This document shows, in pieces, positions 24,661-34,623 of a DNA stretch of 64,000 nt. Source of the stretch: Metaphire vulgaris. Its lineage: Eukaryota; Annelida; Clitellata; Crassiclitellata; Megascolecidae. The position numbers and the translations under genes were made by a program. Under the pieces are notes generated by a model. That model had not been told where the DNA came from. It searched no databases and saw nothing but the letters and a program-made list of their open reading frames with translations. The stretch's first letter is position 1. Every line of letters starts with the position of its first letter. Where the stretch lies: positions 3,643,620 through 3,707,619 of the forward strand of contig CM030856.1 in NCBI GenBank assembly GCA_018105865.1. Direction: 5' to 3'.

Positions 24661-25309
24661 GATTGGTTGATTTTTGTAGAGCTCCTTATGGATTATGTGG
24701 CTTATCTTGAAGTCAAATCCTTTGCTTGATAGGCAGTCATTGAAGTGATTTTAGAAGTTGTGTGACATGCTTATATTTGGCAGAATCATCTGCAAGTGTC
24801 AGACAAAATTGATAGTAAGTCTCACTATTTTATCTTACAACTTCCAAGCCGGGAGCACCTCTGAGTATAAATACAAGAGGCTGTATACAAATGCTACATT
24901 ATATTAACTGAAAGTTCCTGTTAACCAAGACAGATTAAATTTATTGAGCTTTGACCAGTCTACATAATATGGTCTGTGTTATCACACTCTGTGTTATCCA
25001 AGCCCAGCTTAGCCCAAATTAATGGGATTTTACTGTATATAACTGAGTAAATAAACAAATACTCAATAAATGCTGGATCTTGCAAAGGTTCTACTGAAAA
25101 CTAACTCAAAACAAGCTCTTAAATGTAAACTATAATGATTTTCTGGCAGAAAAACTTTCACATTGCAATCATTCTTTTTTCCACTGCCAAATAAAGCCAA
25201 GCATCAAACGCTCGATTTTCTTTCAAAGAATAAAACCAATAACCTCTCCATTAACATTGACATCTACAGCTTCATTCCAGCAGGTGGTCCCTTCTTTATG
25301 TCCCCCCCC
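24661..25309. other. Intron sequence, nothing definite
   Basis: Near 24975-25040 the text GTGTTATCACACTCTGTGTTATCC...GGGATTTTACTGTA resembles one end of a pogo-like element, but its partner was not found. No exon was recognised. Confidence 0.45.
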
Positions 25310-25545
25310 ACCAATCCAAGACCACGAAGTTAGGAGAGAGATCTGTTACGCAAGGCAACTCTTTCCTATGTAACTTGCTACCGGACTCAGTGACCATGGT
25401 CACCTCATCCGAGCTGTTCGCCAACAACCTTAACACGTACCTATTTAGTATCTCATACGATCGCTTTACGCAAAGAGCTCTTGACTTTGGCCCTCGCTAT
25501 GTTACTGTGCTGTATAAATTGGTATGAAGAATAGAATAGAATTAA
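25310..25545 (+). mobile_element. LINE 3' tail with (AATAG)n end
   Basis: The translation after a short lead is R-S-V-T-Q-G-N-S-F-L-C-N-L-L-P then S-E-L-F-A-N-N-L-N-T-Y-L-F, a diverged form of the RSFxxxxPxLWNxLP ... FKxxLKTxLF C-terminus. The 3' UTR includes GACTTTGGCCCTCGCTATGT, as in 35890-35930, and ends AGAATAGAATAGAATTA. Confidence 0.72.
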
Positions 25546-25620
25546 CAACTTAACATGAATATAGTACATTAAATATAACCAATGGCTGATTTACTTATAA
25601 TATCTCAGATATCCACTCAC

Positions 25621-25715
25621 GTTTCATCCCGGAAAGTAAGTCCAAAATAATCTTTCTCCTTTAATTGAAGGTGTGAAGCAGCCATGTCATGTAGCTCTGA
25701 TGCATAAAGCTTGGG
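25621..25715 (-). CDS. FRMD4: FRMD4-like gene, second coding exon (FERM domain)
   Basis: The exon is 95 bp with acceptor TTGAACAG (25716-25717 on the plus strand) and donor GTGAGTGG (25619-25620). The reading is PKLYASELHDMAASHLQLKE then KDYFGLTFRDE plus AC of the next codon. The FRMD4A/B FERM domain has the run P-K-L-L-x-x-E-L-L-D-L-V-A-S-H-F-N-L-K-E-K-E-Y-F-G at this position, a match at most sites including the strongly conserved K-E-K-x-Y-F-G. The preceding exon ends in phase 0, and the split Thr codon continues in exon 3409-3501 across a 22.1-kb intron. The protein would be a membrane-cortex scaffold; nothing in this segment shows catalytic function. Confidence 0.95.
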
Positions 25716-26149
25716 CTGTTCAAAATAACAGCAGACAATTTTATTCTAAACAGCAACTAAACTACTGGTAGATATACTGCTTGTCATCCCATTACAACAG
25801 ATTACAGAATAGCCTTATAGGCCACTATTAAGAATTGAAATTTTTCTGAAAGAATTCAGTTAGAATTGGAAGAATGAAATCCCTAGAATGAAAACTCAAG
25901 CCATGAGACAACCATTAAATTATAATTAGTAATATTTTTATGTTTGCAGAAAGATCATGTAGTGCCTACACACAAGCCCACACATGCATGCACACATAAG
26001 CACACACAGTCCACCTGGGTCATATTTTATTTTATTGTGTACTCATGCACTGCATTCCTATATCAAACCCAATAAACCAAAATGTAAAACTTTCATTTTT
26101 ACATGCATATCAAAGCTTCGATTCCATGCCCAGGGCATATTTTAATGAC
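25716..26149. other. Intron sequence upstream of FRMD4-like exon 2
   Basis: Contains a CACACA-rich stretch (25975-26010). No other feature was recognised. Confidence 0.5.
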
Positions 26150-26151
26150 TA

Positions 26152-27408
26152 CCGTATTTTCGCGCATATAAGCCGCGGCTTATACGAATTTTTACAAAAT
26201 TAGCCCCCTTGGTGCGTCTTATACCCGGGTGCGTCTTATCTAAATTTTTTGGAACATGAATAACTGCGCCGACGGGTCGCCTAGAGCGCCGGCGGCTCAC
26301 CTAGAGCGCCAACGGGGCGCCGGGAGCGTCGGCGGGGCGCCGGGAGCGCCGACGGGGCGCTGGGAGCGCCGACGGGGAGCCGGGAGCGCCGACGGGTTGC
26401 CGGGAGCGCCGACGGGACGCCGACGGACCCCGGCCTCCGGGTGCGCCGACGGGTCGCTGGGACGCCGACGGGTTGCCGGGAGCGCCGACGGATTGCCGAG
26501 AGCGCCGACGGGTCGCCGAGAGCGCCGACGGGTTGCCGGGAGTGCCGACGGGTCGCCGAGAGCGCCGACGGGTTGCCGAGAGCGCCGACGGGTCGCCGGG
26601 AGCGCCGACGGGGCGCCGGGACGCCGACGGGACCCCGGCGGGACTCCGGTGCGCCGACGGGTCGCTGGGACGCCGACGGGTTGCCGGGAGCGCCGACGGA
26701 TTGCCGGGAGCGCCGACGGGTCCCCTAGAGCGCCGACGGGTTGCCCCGCCGAGAGCGCCGACGGGTTGCCGGGAGTGCCGACGGGTCGCCGAGAGCGCCG
26801 ACGGGTCGCCGGGAGCGCCGACGGGACGCCGGGAGCGCCGACGGGACGCCGACGGGACGCCAAGGGACTCCGGGCGCCGACGGGTCGCTGGGACGCCGAC
26901 CGGGAGCGCCGACGGGTTGCCCGACGGGTCCCCAGAGCGCCGACGGGTTGCCGAGAGCGCCGACGGGTTGCCGGGAGTGCCGACGGGTCGCCGGGAGCGC
27001 CGACGGGACGCCGGGAGCGCCGACGGGTCGCCAAGAGCGCCGACGGGTCGCTGGGACGCTGCCGAGGCGCCGACGGGGCGCCGACGGGTCGAGAGCGCCG
27101 ACGGGTCGCCGGGAGCGCCGACGGGTCGCCGGGAGCGCCGAGAGCCGCCGCGCCGACGGGTTGCCGGGACGCCGACGGGTCGCCGCGCCGACGGGTCGCT
27201 GGCCGACGCCGACGGGTGACGCCGACGGCGCCGACGGGTCGCCGGGAGCGCCGAGGGGTCGCCGACGGGTTGCCGGGAGCGCCTTTTGGTGCGTCTTATA
27301 TGTGGGTGCGTCTTATCCATAATTATTTTAACACAAATCAACAAAACCCGCGTCTTATACGTGGGTGCGTCTTATACGCGGGTGCATCTTATATGCGCGA
27401 AAATACGG
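26152..27408. mobile_element. TIR element carrying a GC-rich minisatellite, copy 2
   Basis: Ends are CCGTATTTTCGCGCATATAA and exactly its reverse complement at 27389-27408, flanked by TA (26150-26151, 27409-27410). Subterminal blocks GGTGCGTCTTAT are repeated in both arms. The core (26268-27285) is a CpG-rich minisatellite. Same family as 7004-7818 and the left half at 47608-47700. It lies in the intron between FRMD4-like coding exons 1 and 2. Confidence 0.92.
26268..27285. repeat. GC-rich 20-bp minisatellite, about 50 units
   Basis: Units are close to GGGAGCGCCGACGGGTCGCC, with variation between GGTTGCC, GGTCGCC and GGACGCC and between GAGAGCG and GGGAGCG. Several units are shortened or joined as CGCCGACGGGACCCCGG. 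Because 20 is not a multiple of 3, each frame reads all three phases over 60 bp. That is why open frames of 193-397 codons occur on both strands with ADGSPRAPTGRRERRRV-like repeats. I do not regard them as genes. Confidence 0.97.
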
Positions 27409-27629
27409 TACTTCTAATTGGTTTGAAGATTAATTATAGAAGTACCTGAATGAGTCATGGACACAGTTAAACAGTCAAAGATACATCAAACAGGTAACCT
27501 AATTTACCCCTTAAGATGTCTTTAAGCTAAATCCAGTTAACCATGCATGCTACACAGAATGCAGGAACATACTGGAGACTTTCTGGTAAAAGACAGTACA
27601 TGTTACATAAAAAGGCAAAATATTGGCTA

Positions 27630-27630
<1 letters not shown>

Positions 27631-27681
<51 letters not shown>

Positions 27682-28039
27682 CAGGACGAATTCTGGAGCG
27701 CCGTAAGCAAAGCTAAAAGGGCCTAAGTCAAAAGCGCTTTACAAAATGATATGTTAAACAAGTGTGTTTTCAATTGTTTTCGAAACCTATCCGGCAGTGT
27801 CTCGACTGTGAGCGACTTCGGAAGCAAGTTCCACGAGGTGGGGGCCCCCTCGTCAAAAAGACCTGTCCCCAAATCCTGCTGTCTTAAGCGGCGGAGGGAT
27901 GATCAGATGATTGGTCACTCCCGAGCGTTGCTGAGAGCGTCGTTCAACTGTCGAGGATCTTTCGAACAATTCGGACAGGTAGGTCGGACAGAATGGGTCG
28001 TTAAGCGCTTGGTGCATAAGCCAAAGACGTTTGAACATC

Positions 28040-28041
<2 letters not shown>
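27631..28041 (-). mobile_element. LINE 3' tail, minus strand, with (TTA)n end
   Basis: The minus-strand translation includes LNDPFCPTYLSELFERSSTV and T-A-G-F-G-D-R-S-F, the conserved CR1/L2-like C-terminus. The 3' UTR contains TTGACTTAGGCCC and GGCGCTCCAGAATTCGTCC. It ends in a (TAA)n microsatellite that reads (TTA)n on the plus strand at 27631-27680. Confidence 0.88.
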
Positions 28042-28042
<1 letters not shown>

Positions 28043-28098
<56 letters not shown>

Positions 28099-28121
28099 GT
28101 ATATATATATATATATATATA
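28043..28121. repeat. (AT)n microsatellite
   Basis: Two TA tracts separated by ACACACACACAG. Similar tracts lie at 28979-29011 and 29033-29044. Confidence 0.97.
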
Positions 28122-28134
28122 TTATATGACAGTG

Positions 28135-28385
28135 CAGACAAGGCTGCTGAGAGCAGATATCCAATTTAACGGGATATTGCAGTCACTTCAATATACCGTA
28201 AAGTCCCGCCCAGTACACGAAGAATATGAGCTCGTGGAAGGACATGAAACAAGGATAATGAACACAGTAAAAATCAATGGAAATAGACTAACAACGGAGA
28301 AAGATAAATGGAGAAGTTTCATGTCTAGCTATTGCGGTTAATGAGATGGCAGAAAGCAATTATGAAGATGATGATGAAAAAGAAT
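28135..28385 (+). mobile_element. RTE-like LINE 3' tail
   Basis: The translation contains EKDKWRSFMSSYCG followed by a stop, then a GATGATGATGA tail. It resembles 55690-55860 (AQDRAKWKCFVSNYC) and the C-terminal segment at 16790-16850. The 5' boundary is uncertain. Confidence 0.62.
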
Positions 28386-28427
28386 AAATGAAATTGTGCA
28401 TTCATCCTAGATTATAAAAAGAATTAC

Positions 28428-28880
28428 CGTCTTTTCGCTCACATTGCTCACATTCGCGGACAAAGGCATAGTGGGCCAATGGCTAGCATGGCTTTAGCCA
28501 TGGGTGGTATACAACTAGGTGCAGGAATTTTGAGAAATACATGAAATGAAAGGCAAACGTTAACCAAATACGGTAAGCAAAGGAAATACGTGACGACCCT
28601 TTTTTGCTTGTCAGGGGATTTTCGGGAGTTAGTTTTAAGGGGCGCATGCCACCAGTATCTTTTGTTGTCCCTGGGGCCTCGTACATAATCACGAGCCAAG
28701 AACGGCAAAACTGCACGCTACGCTACACTACCCATGGATAGTCCGCAACTGCCTATGGCCTGCAAAAAATATGAATCAGAAAGCCAGCGTCCTCTCAATG
28801 TCCACATCCTCCCATTCACGGTGAAAGGCAGGAGTTGGAGACAAAAGCATCAGGAGGAGATGATATTGGCCATTTAAACA
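28428..28880. mobile_element. Truncated copy of the TIR element at 48923, with an insert
   Basis: The left end CCGTCTTTTCGCTCACATTG after TA and the segment from GATAGTCCGCAACTGCCTAT to GGAGACAAAAGCATC match 48923-49150. About 28455-28735 is unrelated and shares the GTGACGACNNTTTTTTGCTTGTCAG block with the MITE 32095-32410, so it is probably an inserted MITE. No right end was found. Confidence 0.65.
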
Positions 28881-28972
28881 AATTCAAATTTTAAAAACTT
28901 AGGCCTACAATCTGCCTCACAGCCTCAGCTGGCTTCTGCAAAACTAAGGGAGTTATTATTATATAGAGAGAG

Positions 28973-29016
<44 letters not shown>

Positions 29017-29505
29017 GATGGGGAGTTATTATTATATATATATAATAATGAGGGGGAGTTATTATTATATAGGAGTCAATATAATATGCTACACCCGTCT
29101 TCTCAACAAGCTGGGGGTAAAAGTTATTTGTTTTGATAGAATCTGGGTTTCCAATACAAGCTAGGTCTGTCAAACAAGCCCAATACAACATCTCTAAAAG
29201 TCTCTAAATCAGTGATTACAAATTCGGACTAACAGATAAGTTTAGAAACTGTCAAAATAAAAAAACTATTCTGTGTTTATAAGGCAATAACAATAACAAA
29301 ATATGCACAAACAAGAAAGTGAAATATGGCAATTTGAAAATGTTCTAATGCAAGTCAGGTCTCCAACACAAAACATGGGTAAATGTCACTTGCTTTAGTA
29401 GAACCCAGAGGTTTCTATTAGGGAAGATGATTTATATTTTATATCTAGTTACTTACTCATTTATTTTATTTAATACTCATTTAAATTGTACAGGTTGCTT
29501 TTTAG

Positions 29506-30396
29506 CAGACATGGGTCAATTACGTTTTAAGCAATTACAATTACATTACAATTATACGGATTTTTGTCAATTACAATTACAATTACAGCCAATTACATTG
29601 GGATCAATTACAATTACAATTACAAATGCCAATTACAATTACAATTACTTTTCATTACTCTTTCTGCTTCTTTTAATAAACTTAAGTGTCTAAAATAATT
29701 AACATAAATTAGTTCAACAAAGTCATGTGCTACGGCCTATTTAAAAAAAACCGTAACAAAGTTTCACAAACCTACAAATGAGTCAACAAATTCGAAGTAA
29801 CCTTTTTCGAGCATGACACTAATTCACCACACAACCGGCACTTCACTTTAACATTTGCATTGGAAACAGCATTATTAAAGTCATCAGACTTTTCAGAATA
29901 ATTCCATAATACTCCTGCTTGATTTACGCTCATCTTTACTGGCATTAAACTTTCATTCACAAAAAGCGCAGCCGCAGAACACAGGAAGTAGACAAATGAT
30001 AAGCTGGTTCCCTTCCAATTTGAAAGGCAGTAAAAAGTAAATAAGTAAATTTTTGCATGGCAACTGACCAGAGCAGTGAGTCCATTTACCAATAACCGTT
30101 GTGCTTTGACAATTCACTAACCATCCAATGTATTCACTGCCATACATTCATAGACTGACAAGACTTTGGCTCATAGTCCCATACATGCTAATACGCTATT
30201 AGAACTTATAAAACTCACATTCCTGTAATTGGGTAAATCAATTACAATAGCTCAATTACAATTACAATTACACAAATGACAATTACAATTACAATTACAT
30301 GTAATTGAACTTTCTACAGATCAATTACAATTACATTGGCAAAATGTAATTAATTACAATTGAATTACAATTACAATTGTAATTGACCCATGTCTG
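29506..30396 (-). mobile_element. hAT element (CAGACATGGGTCAATTAC ends)
   Basis: Ends CAGACATGGGTCAATTAC and GTAATTGACCCATGTCTG are exact inverts with perfect 8-bp duplications CTTTTTAG (29498-29505, 30397-30404). Both subterminal regions are built of AATTACAATTAC repeats. A BED-finger remnant lies on the minus strand. The transposase catalytic region is absent, so it is a deletion derivative. Confidence 0.96.
29772..29935 (-). pseudogene. hAT transposase BED-finger remnant
   Basis: The minus-strand peptide MSVNQAGVLWNYSEKSDD, then V-K-C-R-L-C-G-E-L and K-K-V-T-S-N-L-L-T-H-L, has the W, Cys pair and N-L-x-x-H-L of a BED-type finger. The upstream part of the same open frame is hydrophobic and probably not coding. 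The gene ends by deletion soon after. Confidence 0.78.
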
Positions 30397-30404
30397 CTTT
30401 TTAG

Positions 30405-30758
30405 GAATCTGTTCTGTATTATGAAGCTCTAGCAAACCTCAATATTTGATCAGTACTCTGTAAAAGACTTCAGAAACCTCCAATATATATTCTTGCATCT
30501 ATGCAGCTTGCATAGTTTTGTGGATGCAAACTAAAAGGTTCCTATTAAGGAGGGCAAATTGGGAGACATGTTTAATATCTTTAAGACTTTCCAATTTGGC
30601 CTCCATCCCTTTAATCTGCTGAAATGAAGTTAATGCATGGGTGCATAAAAGCTCATTAGACAGTGTCATAAAAATATGTCCTTATGCAATTGAAGTATGG
30701 AATAATGCTTTAAAAAGTGGAATATTTACCTGTGGGTTTTTTGCAGGCATATACATAA
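30405..30758. other. Intron sequence, nothing definite
   Basis: No exon or bounded repeat was recognised. Confidence 0.5.
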
Positions 30759-30977
30759 TGTTGCTGAATGTCTTTCTTATTTTTTATTATTCTAATTTCC
30801 AACTTGTCCATCTTTGTTATACTTTGTTTTATTATGTATCATCATCACCATAATGATACATAATGATGATACATCATCACCATGATGATGATGATGATAC
30901 ATAATAAAACAAAATATAACAAAGATGGACAAGTTGGAAATTAGAATAATAAAAAATAAGAAAGACATTCAGCAACA
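30759..30977. repeat. Long near-perfect palindrome (about 95-bp arms)
   Basis: From GTTGCTGAATGTCTTTCTTA at 30760 the sequence is repeated as its reverse complement ending at 30976, with only about one mismatch outside the ATCATC-rich centre. The centre (30845-30895) is a (GAT)n/(CAT)n stretch. Such identity suggests a recent inverted duplication. It lies in an intron of the FRMD4-like gene and would make a strong hairpin in its pre-mRNA. Confidence 0.95.
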
Positions 30978-31493
30978 CCATCATATCTACAAAGAACCCG
31001 CTCTACTTTTCTAGTGAATAGTACTATTGAACAGAGATGAGTAATTGCATCTGCAGTTCTGCACCTCTTACTAAAAAATTTTTCCAACGTGACCGATCAA
31101 CCAAACTGCTTAGAATATCATTAAGAGATAAATAAAGCAGAATTAAGTTCAGTTTTTAATGCAAAAGATGTGAAAGGTGGCTACTTCAACTTAATGTAAT
31201 CCCAAGAAGAAATGCTACAACTATTGAAATTGATAGTCTAAATATATTAGAAATGCATGTAATAGTGTGCCAAATGGATTACGAATTGTCATTTTCAATT
31301 AGAATTAGCTTGGTTATAAACTGAATTAGCAAAAATATGTAAAGTAATTCATTAGAATTAGATAGTCACCTAATTCAAAAATCATTATTATGGATCTGCA
31401 CTGTAATGATGTACAGATTTTTTAAAAATTGGGCACCAGAAGAATGAGACTTTTGCATCATAAGGTCAACCTAAATATATTTTTCAAACTTAC

Positions 31494-31559
31494 CTGCACC
31501 AGAATCTCTAACTTCTGGTCATCCAAAAGTAAAACATGCATCAGACGACCTTCAGACAT
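31494..31559 (-). CDS. FRMD4: FRMD4-like gene, first coding exon
   Basis: The 66-bp exon begins with ATG directly after the acceptor dinucleotide (CT on the plus strand, 31560-31561) and ends at a consensus donor GTAAGT (31488-31493). It reads MSEGRLMHVLLLDDQKLEIL then V-Q, in phase 0. FRMD4A/B proteins start their FERM domain with a comparable M-T-E-G-R-x-x-x-V-x-L-L-D-D-x-K-L-E-L-L-V-Q, which is what supports the name. The ATG position implies that the upstream exon is non-coding or supplies an alternative N-terminus. The next coding exon is at 25621-25715. Confidence 0.93.
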
Positions 31560-31888
31560 CTAAAAATTAAATTCAACTAAAGAAATCAAATACTAAATAA
31601 GTAGTAAATATTATTGATATTAGCTTAAATAACAGCAGACTCATTTGAAATTCATACATAGCTCCAACATTAAATCAAATAGTAAAAAAGCTTCTGTCCA
31701 CTGAAAAAGAAAACAATTCAAGAATCAATAACAATGAATAGAATTATAGGTTTTTCAGCAGCTCCTTCTGGGGTCCTAAAATCCATGCACAAATGTACAG
31801 AGACAGACAGACAGACAGACAGACAAGACAAATGGATGGACATGACTACTGGTAGTAGCACACAGCAGTATCCTTAAATTAGAACCAA
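31560..31888. other. Upstream intron with (ACAG)n microsatellite
   Basis: A (ACAG)n tract lies at about 31797-31826. Nothing else was recognised. Confidence 0.6.
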
Positions 31889-32590
31889 GGGGCTGTCCAT
31901 TAATTACTTCAACAAAATAGGGGGGAAGGGTCTGAAAACGTTTGAAAATTGCTGACAGGGGGAAGGGTCAAGAGAAGTTGACATTAACAATTTCATTTTT
32001 TACAACTAATCAAAAAGTAGGAAATTTCATGGAACACTACTATTTATTACAATGGAGAAAAGCCTGACAAGTAAAAAAGGTCATCACATATTTACAGAGG
32101 CAGATCGAGGGGGCAGGGGAGGACATATGTCCCCAGGTGCCGAGGTGAGGGGGCGCCAAAATCGAGTATTTGGGTAAGTGAAACTCACAATAAAGAAGAA
32201 GAAACACGTGACGACTTTTTTTTGCTTGTCAGCACTAAATGAAGAGGGGTGCTGTAAGAGCTGAGGGGCGCCGAAAATGATGTGACGACCTTTTCTTTCT
32301 TGCTCGTCAGCAATGTTAGGGGCGCCAATGGTGCACTTTGCCCCTGGGCTGTTAGGGGCACCAACGATGCACTTTGCCCCTGGGCACCGCATACCCTCGC
32401 TCCGCCTCTGCATATTTACACTCGATGAGCAAAATAGGGGGAAAAGGTCATCAACTAAAAGGGGACCCATCACTGATCTTAGGGGCCAAAAGTTTATAAA
32501 ATAATTATAGCGGGTGAGTCATTGAAAGTTTGACAGTTGTTGACAAGGGGAGGGAGTCAAAAATTGCCCTAAAATTGTTGATGCAATTAA
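31889..32590. mobile_element. MITE (GGGGCTGTCCATTAATTA ends), interrupted
   Basis: The left end and body match 57761-58718 (GGTCAAGAGAAGTTGA, AACACTACTATTTATTACAA, TTGACAGTTGTTGACAAGGG). The right end has decayed (TTGATGCAATTAATCTGTCC). A hAT MITE is inserted at 32095-32410, and a LINE tail starts at about 32595. Confidence 0.82.
32095..32410. mobile_element. hAT MITE (CAGAGGC ends)
   Basis: Ends CAGAGGCAGATCGAGGG and CCCTCGCTCCGCCTCTG are inverted, with perfect 8-bp duplications CATATTTA (32087-32094, 32411-32418). The interior repeats TTAGGGGCRCCAAYGRTGCACTTTG and a GTGACGAC...GCTTGTCAGCA block twice. It is nested inside the MITE 31889-32590. Confidence 0.96.
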
Positions 32591-32594
32591 TCTG

Positions 32595-32860
32595 TCCATC
32601 ATGTCCTACTGCTCGTCCCACCTCCATCTCACACCCCGAAGTTCGGGGACAGGTCCTTCACACGCGGAAACCGTTGCTCTGGAACACCTTGCCGACCACA
32701 GTGACTGAGGCCAACTCGGCTTGGCTGTTTTTTCTGAGAGAACTAAAGATGCACCTTTTTAGTTTAGGATATGGCTGATTGTGTGTGCAGCACCCTTGTC
32801 ATAGGCCTTAGCCTAGTGCACGGCGCTCTAGAAGTTGTCTTGAAATAAATAAATAAAAGG
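32595..32860 (+). mobile_element. CR1/L2-like LINE 3' tail with (AAAT)n end
   Basis: The translation includes KPLLWNTLPTTVTEANSAWL and L-R-E-L-K-M-H-L-F-S-L, the family C-terminus. The 3' UTR ends CGGCGCTCTAGAAGTTGTCT, then AAATAAATAAATAAA. The motif GCKCTATAGAAGTYGTC is also the end of the repeats at 15.7 and 22.8 kb. Confidence 0.85.
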
Positions 32861-33582
32861 ACAGCCCTCAAGATCAGCTTCAAACATAGAGTCAGTATAC
32901 AAGTTGCTCTTCTCTGCATGACATCATTCTCAAATACAAACACAACAGGCACACCTGGTATCTAGAAATGTCTAAAGTGGAGATAGCCAATCAAGTAAGA
33001 CATAATGTGAATTATACAGGAATTAAGGTCACATAATGCCAACTGACAGACTTTTACAAAATATCATTAATTGTATGCATTATGTTCAATGACAGGATGA
33101 CAATACATTATACTTACTGTAATACACATAGGCTTTCCATTTCACTAAATGTAATATAAGCCACACTATAAATTAATTAAATAATCAGGGTTACAAATAT
33201 GCTTCTTCATGTCAAGTAAAAATTTTCCAATTCACATTTCACACAGGCATCTAAAATAATTCTATGAAGCCAATTTCGCCATCTTTTGATAATCAGTATG
33301 ACAGCATAAATGATCCACCAATGAAACTATGTCAAAAGTCAGAACAGATCATATCAAAACTGAACAGAGCATATATTACAAAAAGCCATTTCAAGTGACC
33401 ACAGTCACTTCACTGGCCATAGTCTGGTCAATTATATAGCAAGAAAGAACTACAAAGGAAGCAGAGACTGGTTGAAGAGGATCTAAAACAGCAAAACACA
33501 AAGAGCCAAAATTCTGTGCAGTTTTTTGTTGGTCATAATTACAAAATGCCTTAATTTGTGAAAATCAGTGTCATCTATTATA
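32861..33582. other. Non-coding sequence, nothing definite
   Basis: No exon or bounded repeat was recognised. Confidence 0.5.
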
Positions 33583-34218
33583 CAGGGTGTGCAAAATATC
33601 CTGCTCAATTTTGAAGCGATGGAACTTTCTTAATATTTAAAGTATGAAGGAAATAAAAATACGAAAGTTGAGAAGATTTACTTGTGAATTTGAAAAATCC
33701 AAGGTAATTAACATTGCTCTAACACATGACGAAGAAACGGTAACAAACAGGTAGACCCGAAATTGACGTCACTACAACATTAACATACAATGAGTCACAT
33801 AATTGCTTAAAACAAAGTTTGCTACAAAACTATGTTCAATGAGTCCCCCTTTAGCCCGAATAATCAGTAAAATTCTGTCCAACCACAACAAAACAAAAGA
33901 TTCATGACGTGGACCAACTGCAAGAAGTGATAACATTGTGTTGGGATCAGATAGGACAGGATTTGATAGACAAAGCAATTGACCAGTGTTGTTGTGGTTG
34001 GACAGAATTTTACCGGTTATTCGGGCTAAAGGGAGACACATTGAACATCACTTGAACTAATTTTTCTTTGTGGTGTGTTAGAGCAATATTAATTACCTTA
34101 GATTTGTCAAATTCTCAAGCAAATCTTCTCAACTTTTGTATTTTTATTTCCTTTGTATCTTAAATATTAAGAAAGTTCCATCGCTTCAAAATCAAGCGGC
34201 ATTTATTGGCACACCCTG
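33583..34218. mobile_element. Tc1/mariner remnant with 140-bp inverted arms
   Basis: The ends CAGGGTGTGCAAAATATCC and its inverted counterpart (CAGGGTGTGCCAATAAATGC reversed) extend about 140 bp with high identity (GAAGCGATGGAACTTTCTTA in both). Inside, 33840-33883 and 33985-34028 form a second inverted pair (CCCTTTAGCCCGAATAA). Each codes for a mariner-like C-terminus (W-L-D-R-I-L...R-A-K-G-x-x-I-E-H), one per strand. So it is a rearranged element with two opposed 3' coding ends, not a working transposon. Confidence 0.85.
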
Positions 34219-34241
34219 CAGCTATAGGCCTATAATATAGA

Positions 34242-34440
34242 TACAGTGTCTCCAGATAAAAAGTATGCCAACTCCTTTTTCACTATAACTTTAAGAAAAC
34301 TTGGCCAATTTTCAGAAAAATTTGCAGTTTGAAACCCGAATGAATTGGCTTCAGATAGATGCAAACACTGTCTGAAAAAGTTTACAATGAATATTCAAAA
34401 TGTCCACCTCCAGAATTGACACATGATTTCAGCATCAATT
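34242..34440 (-). mobile_element. Second mariner-like 3' end fragment
   Basis: The end CAGTGTCTCCAGATAAAAAG is followed, on the minus strand, by a C-terminal reading G-G-G-H-F-E-Y-S-L and a stop, as in mariner transposases. The 5' part of the element is missing. Confidence 0.65.
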
Positions 34441-34623
34441 TTCATATTTAAATTCCTCAACAAACTCCTACCTCTGTTCTTCTACTCAAGCTATTTTCTT
34501 GACAAAACCAATATATCTTATGTAAAATCAATTAGAAACAATAATAACCTCCATATCCCCTTTGCCTCATCAACAACTAGACTATTTACTATTAAAAAAT
34601 TCCTTATACTAAATCAAGTATGA
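34424..34623 (+). mobile_element. LINE reverse transcriptase C-terminal fragment
   Basis: The peptide FLNKLLPLFFYSSYFLDKTN, then S-I-R-N-N-N-N-L-H-I-P-F and R-L-F-T-I-K, has the pattern (LPxFFxSxF...RxxxNLxIPFxxTxxxxxxIK) found near the C-terminus of several LINE RT proteins in animals. The clade is not assigned. It is truncated on both sides. Confidence 0.5.

Noticed and set aside
26256..27449. ORFs of 193-397 codons on both strands as Arg-rich protein genes
   Set aside because: They coincide exactly with the 20-bp GC-rich minisatellite and occur in several frames; the repeat itself explains them.
29772..30092. Hydrophobic N-terminus of the 106-codon minus ORF
   Set aside because: Only the BED-finger end has family support; the upstream part lies in hAT leader sequence and is probably not translated.
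33772..34041. 89-codon minus ORF as a gene
   Set aside because: It is a rearranged mariner C-terminus inside a TIR-bounded remnant.
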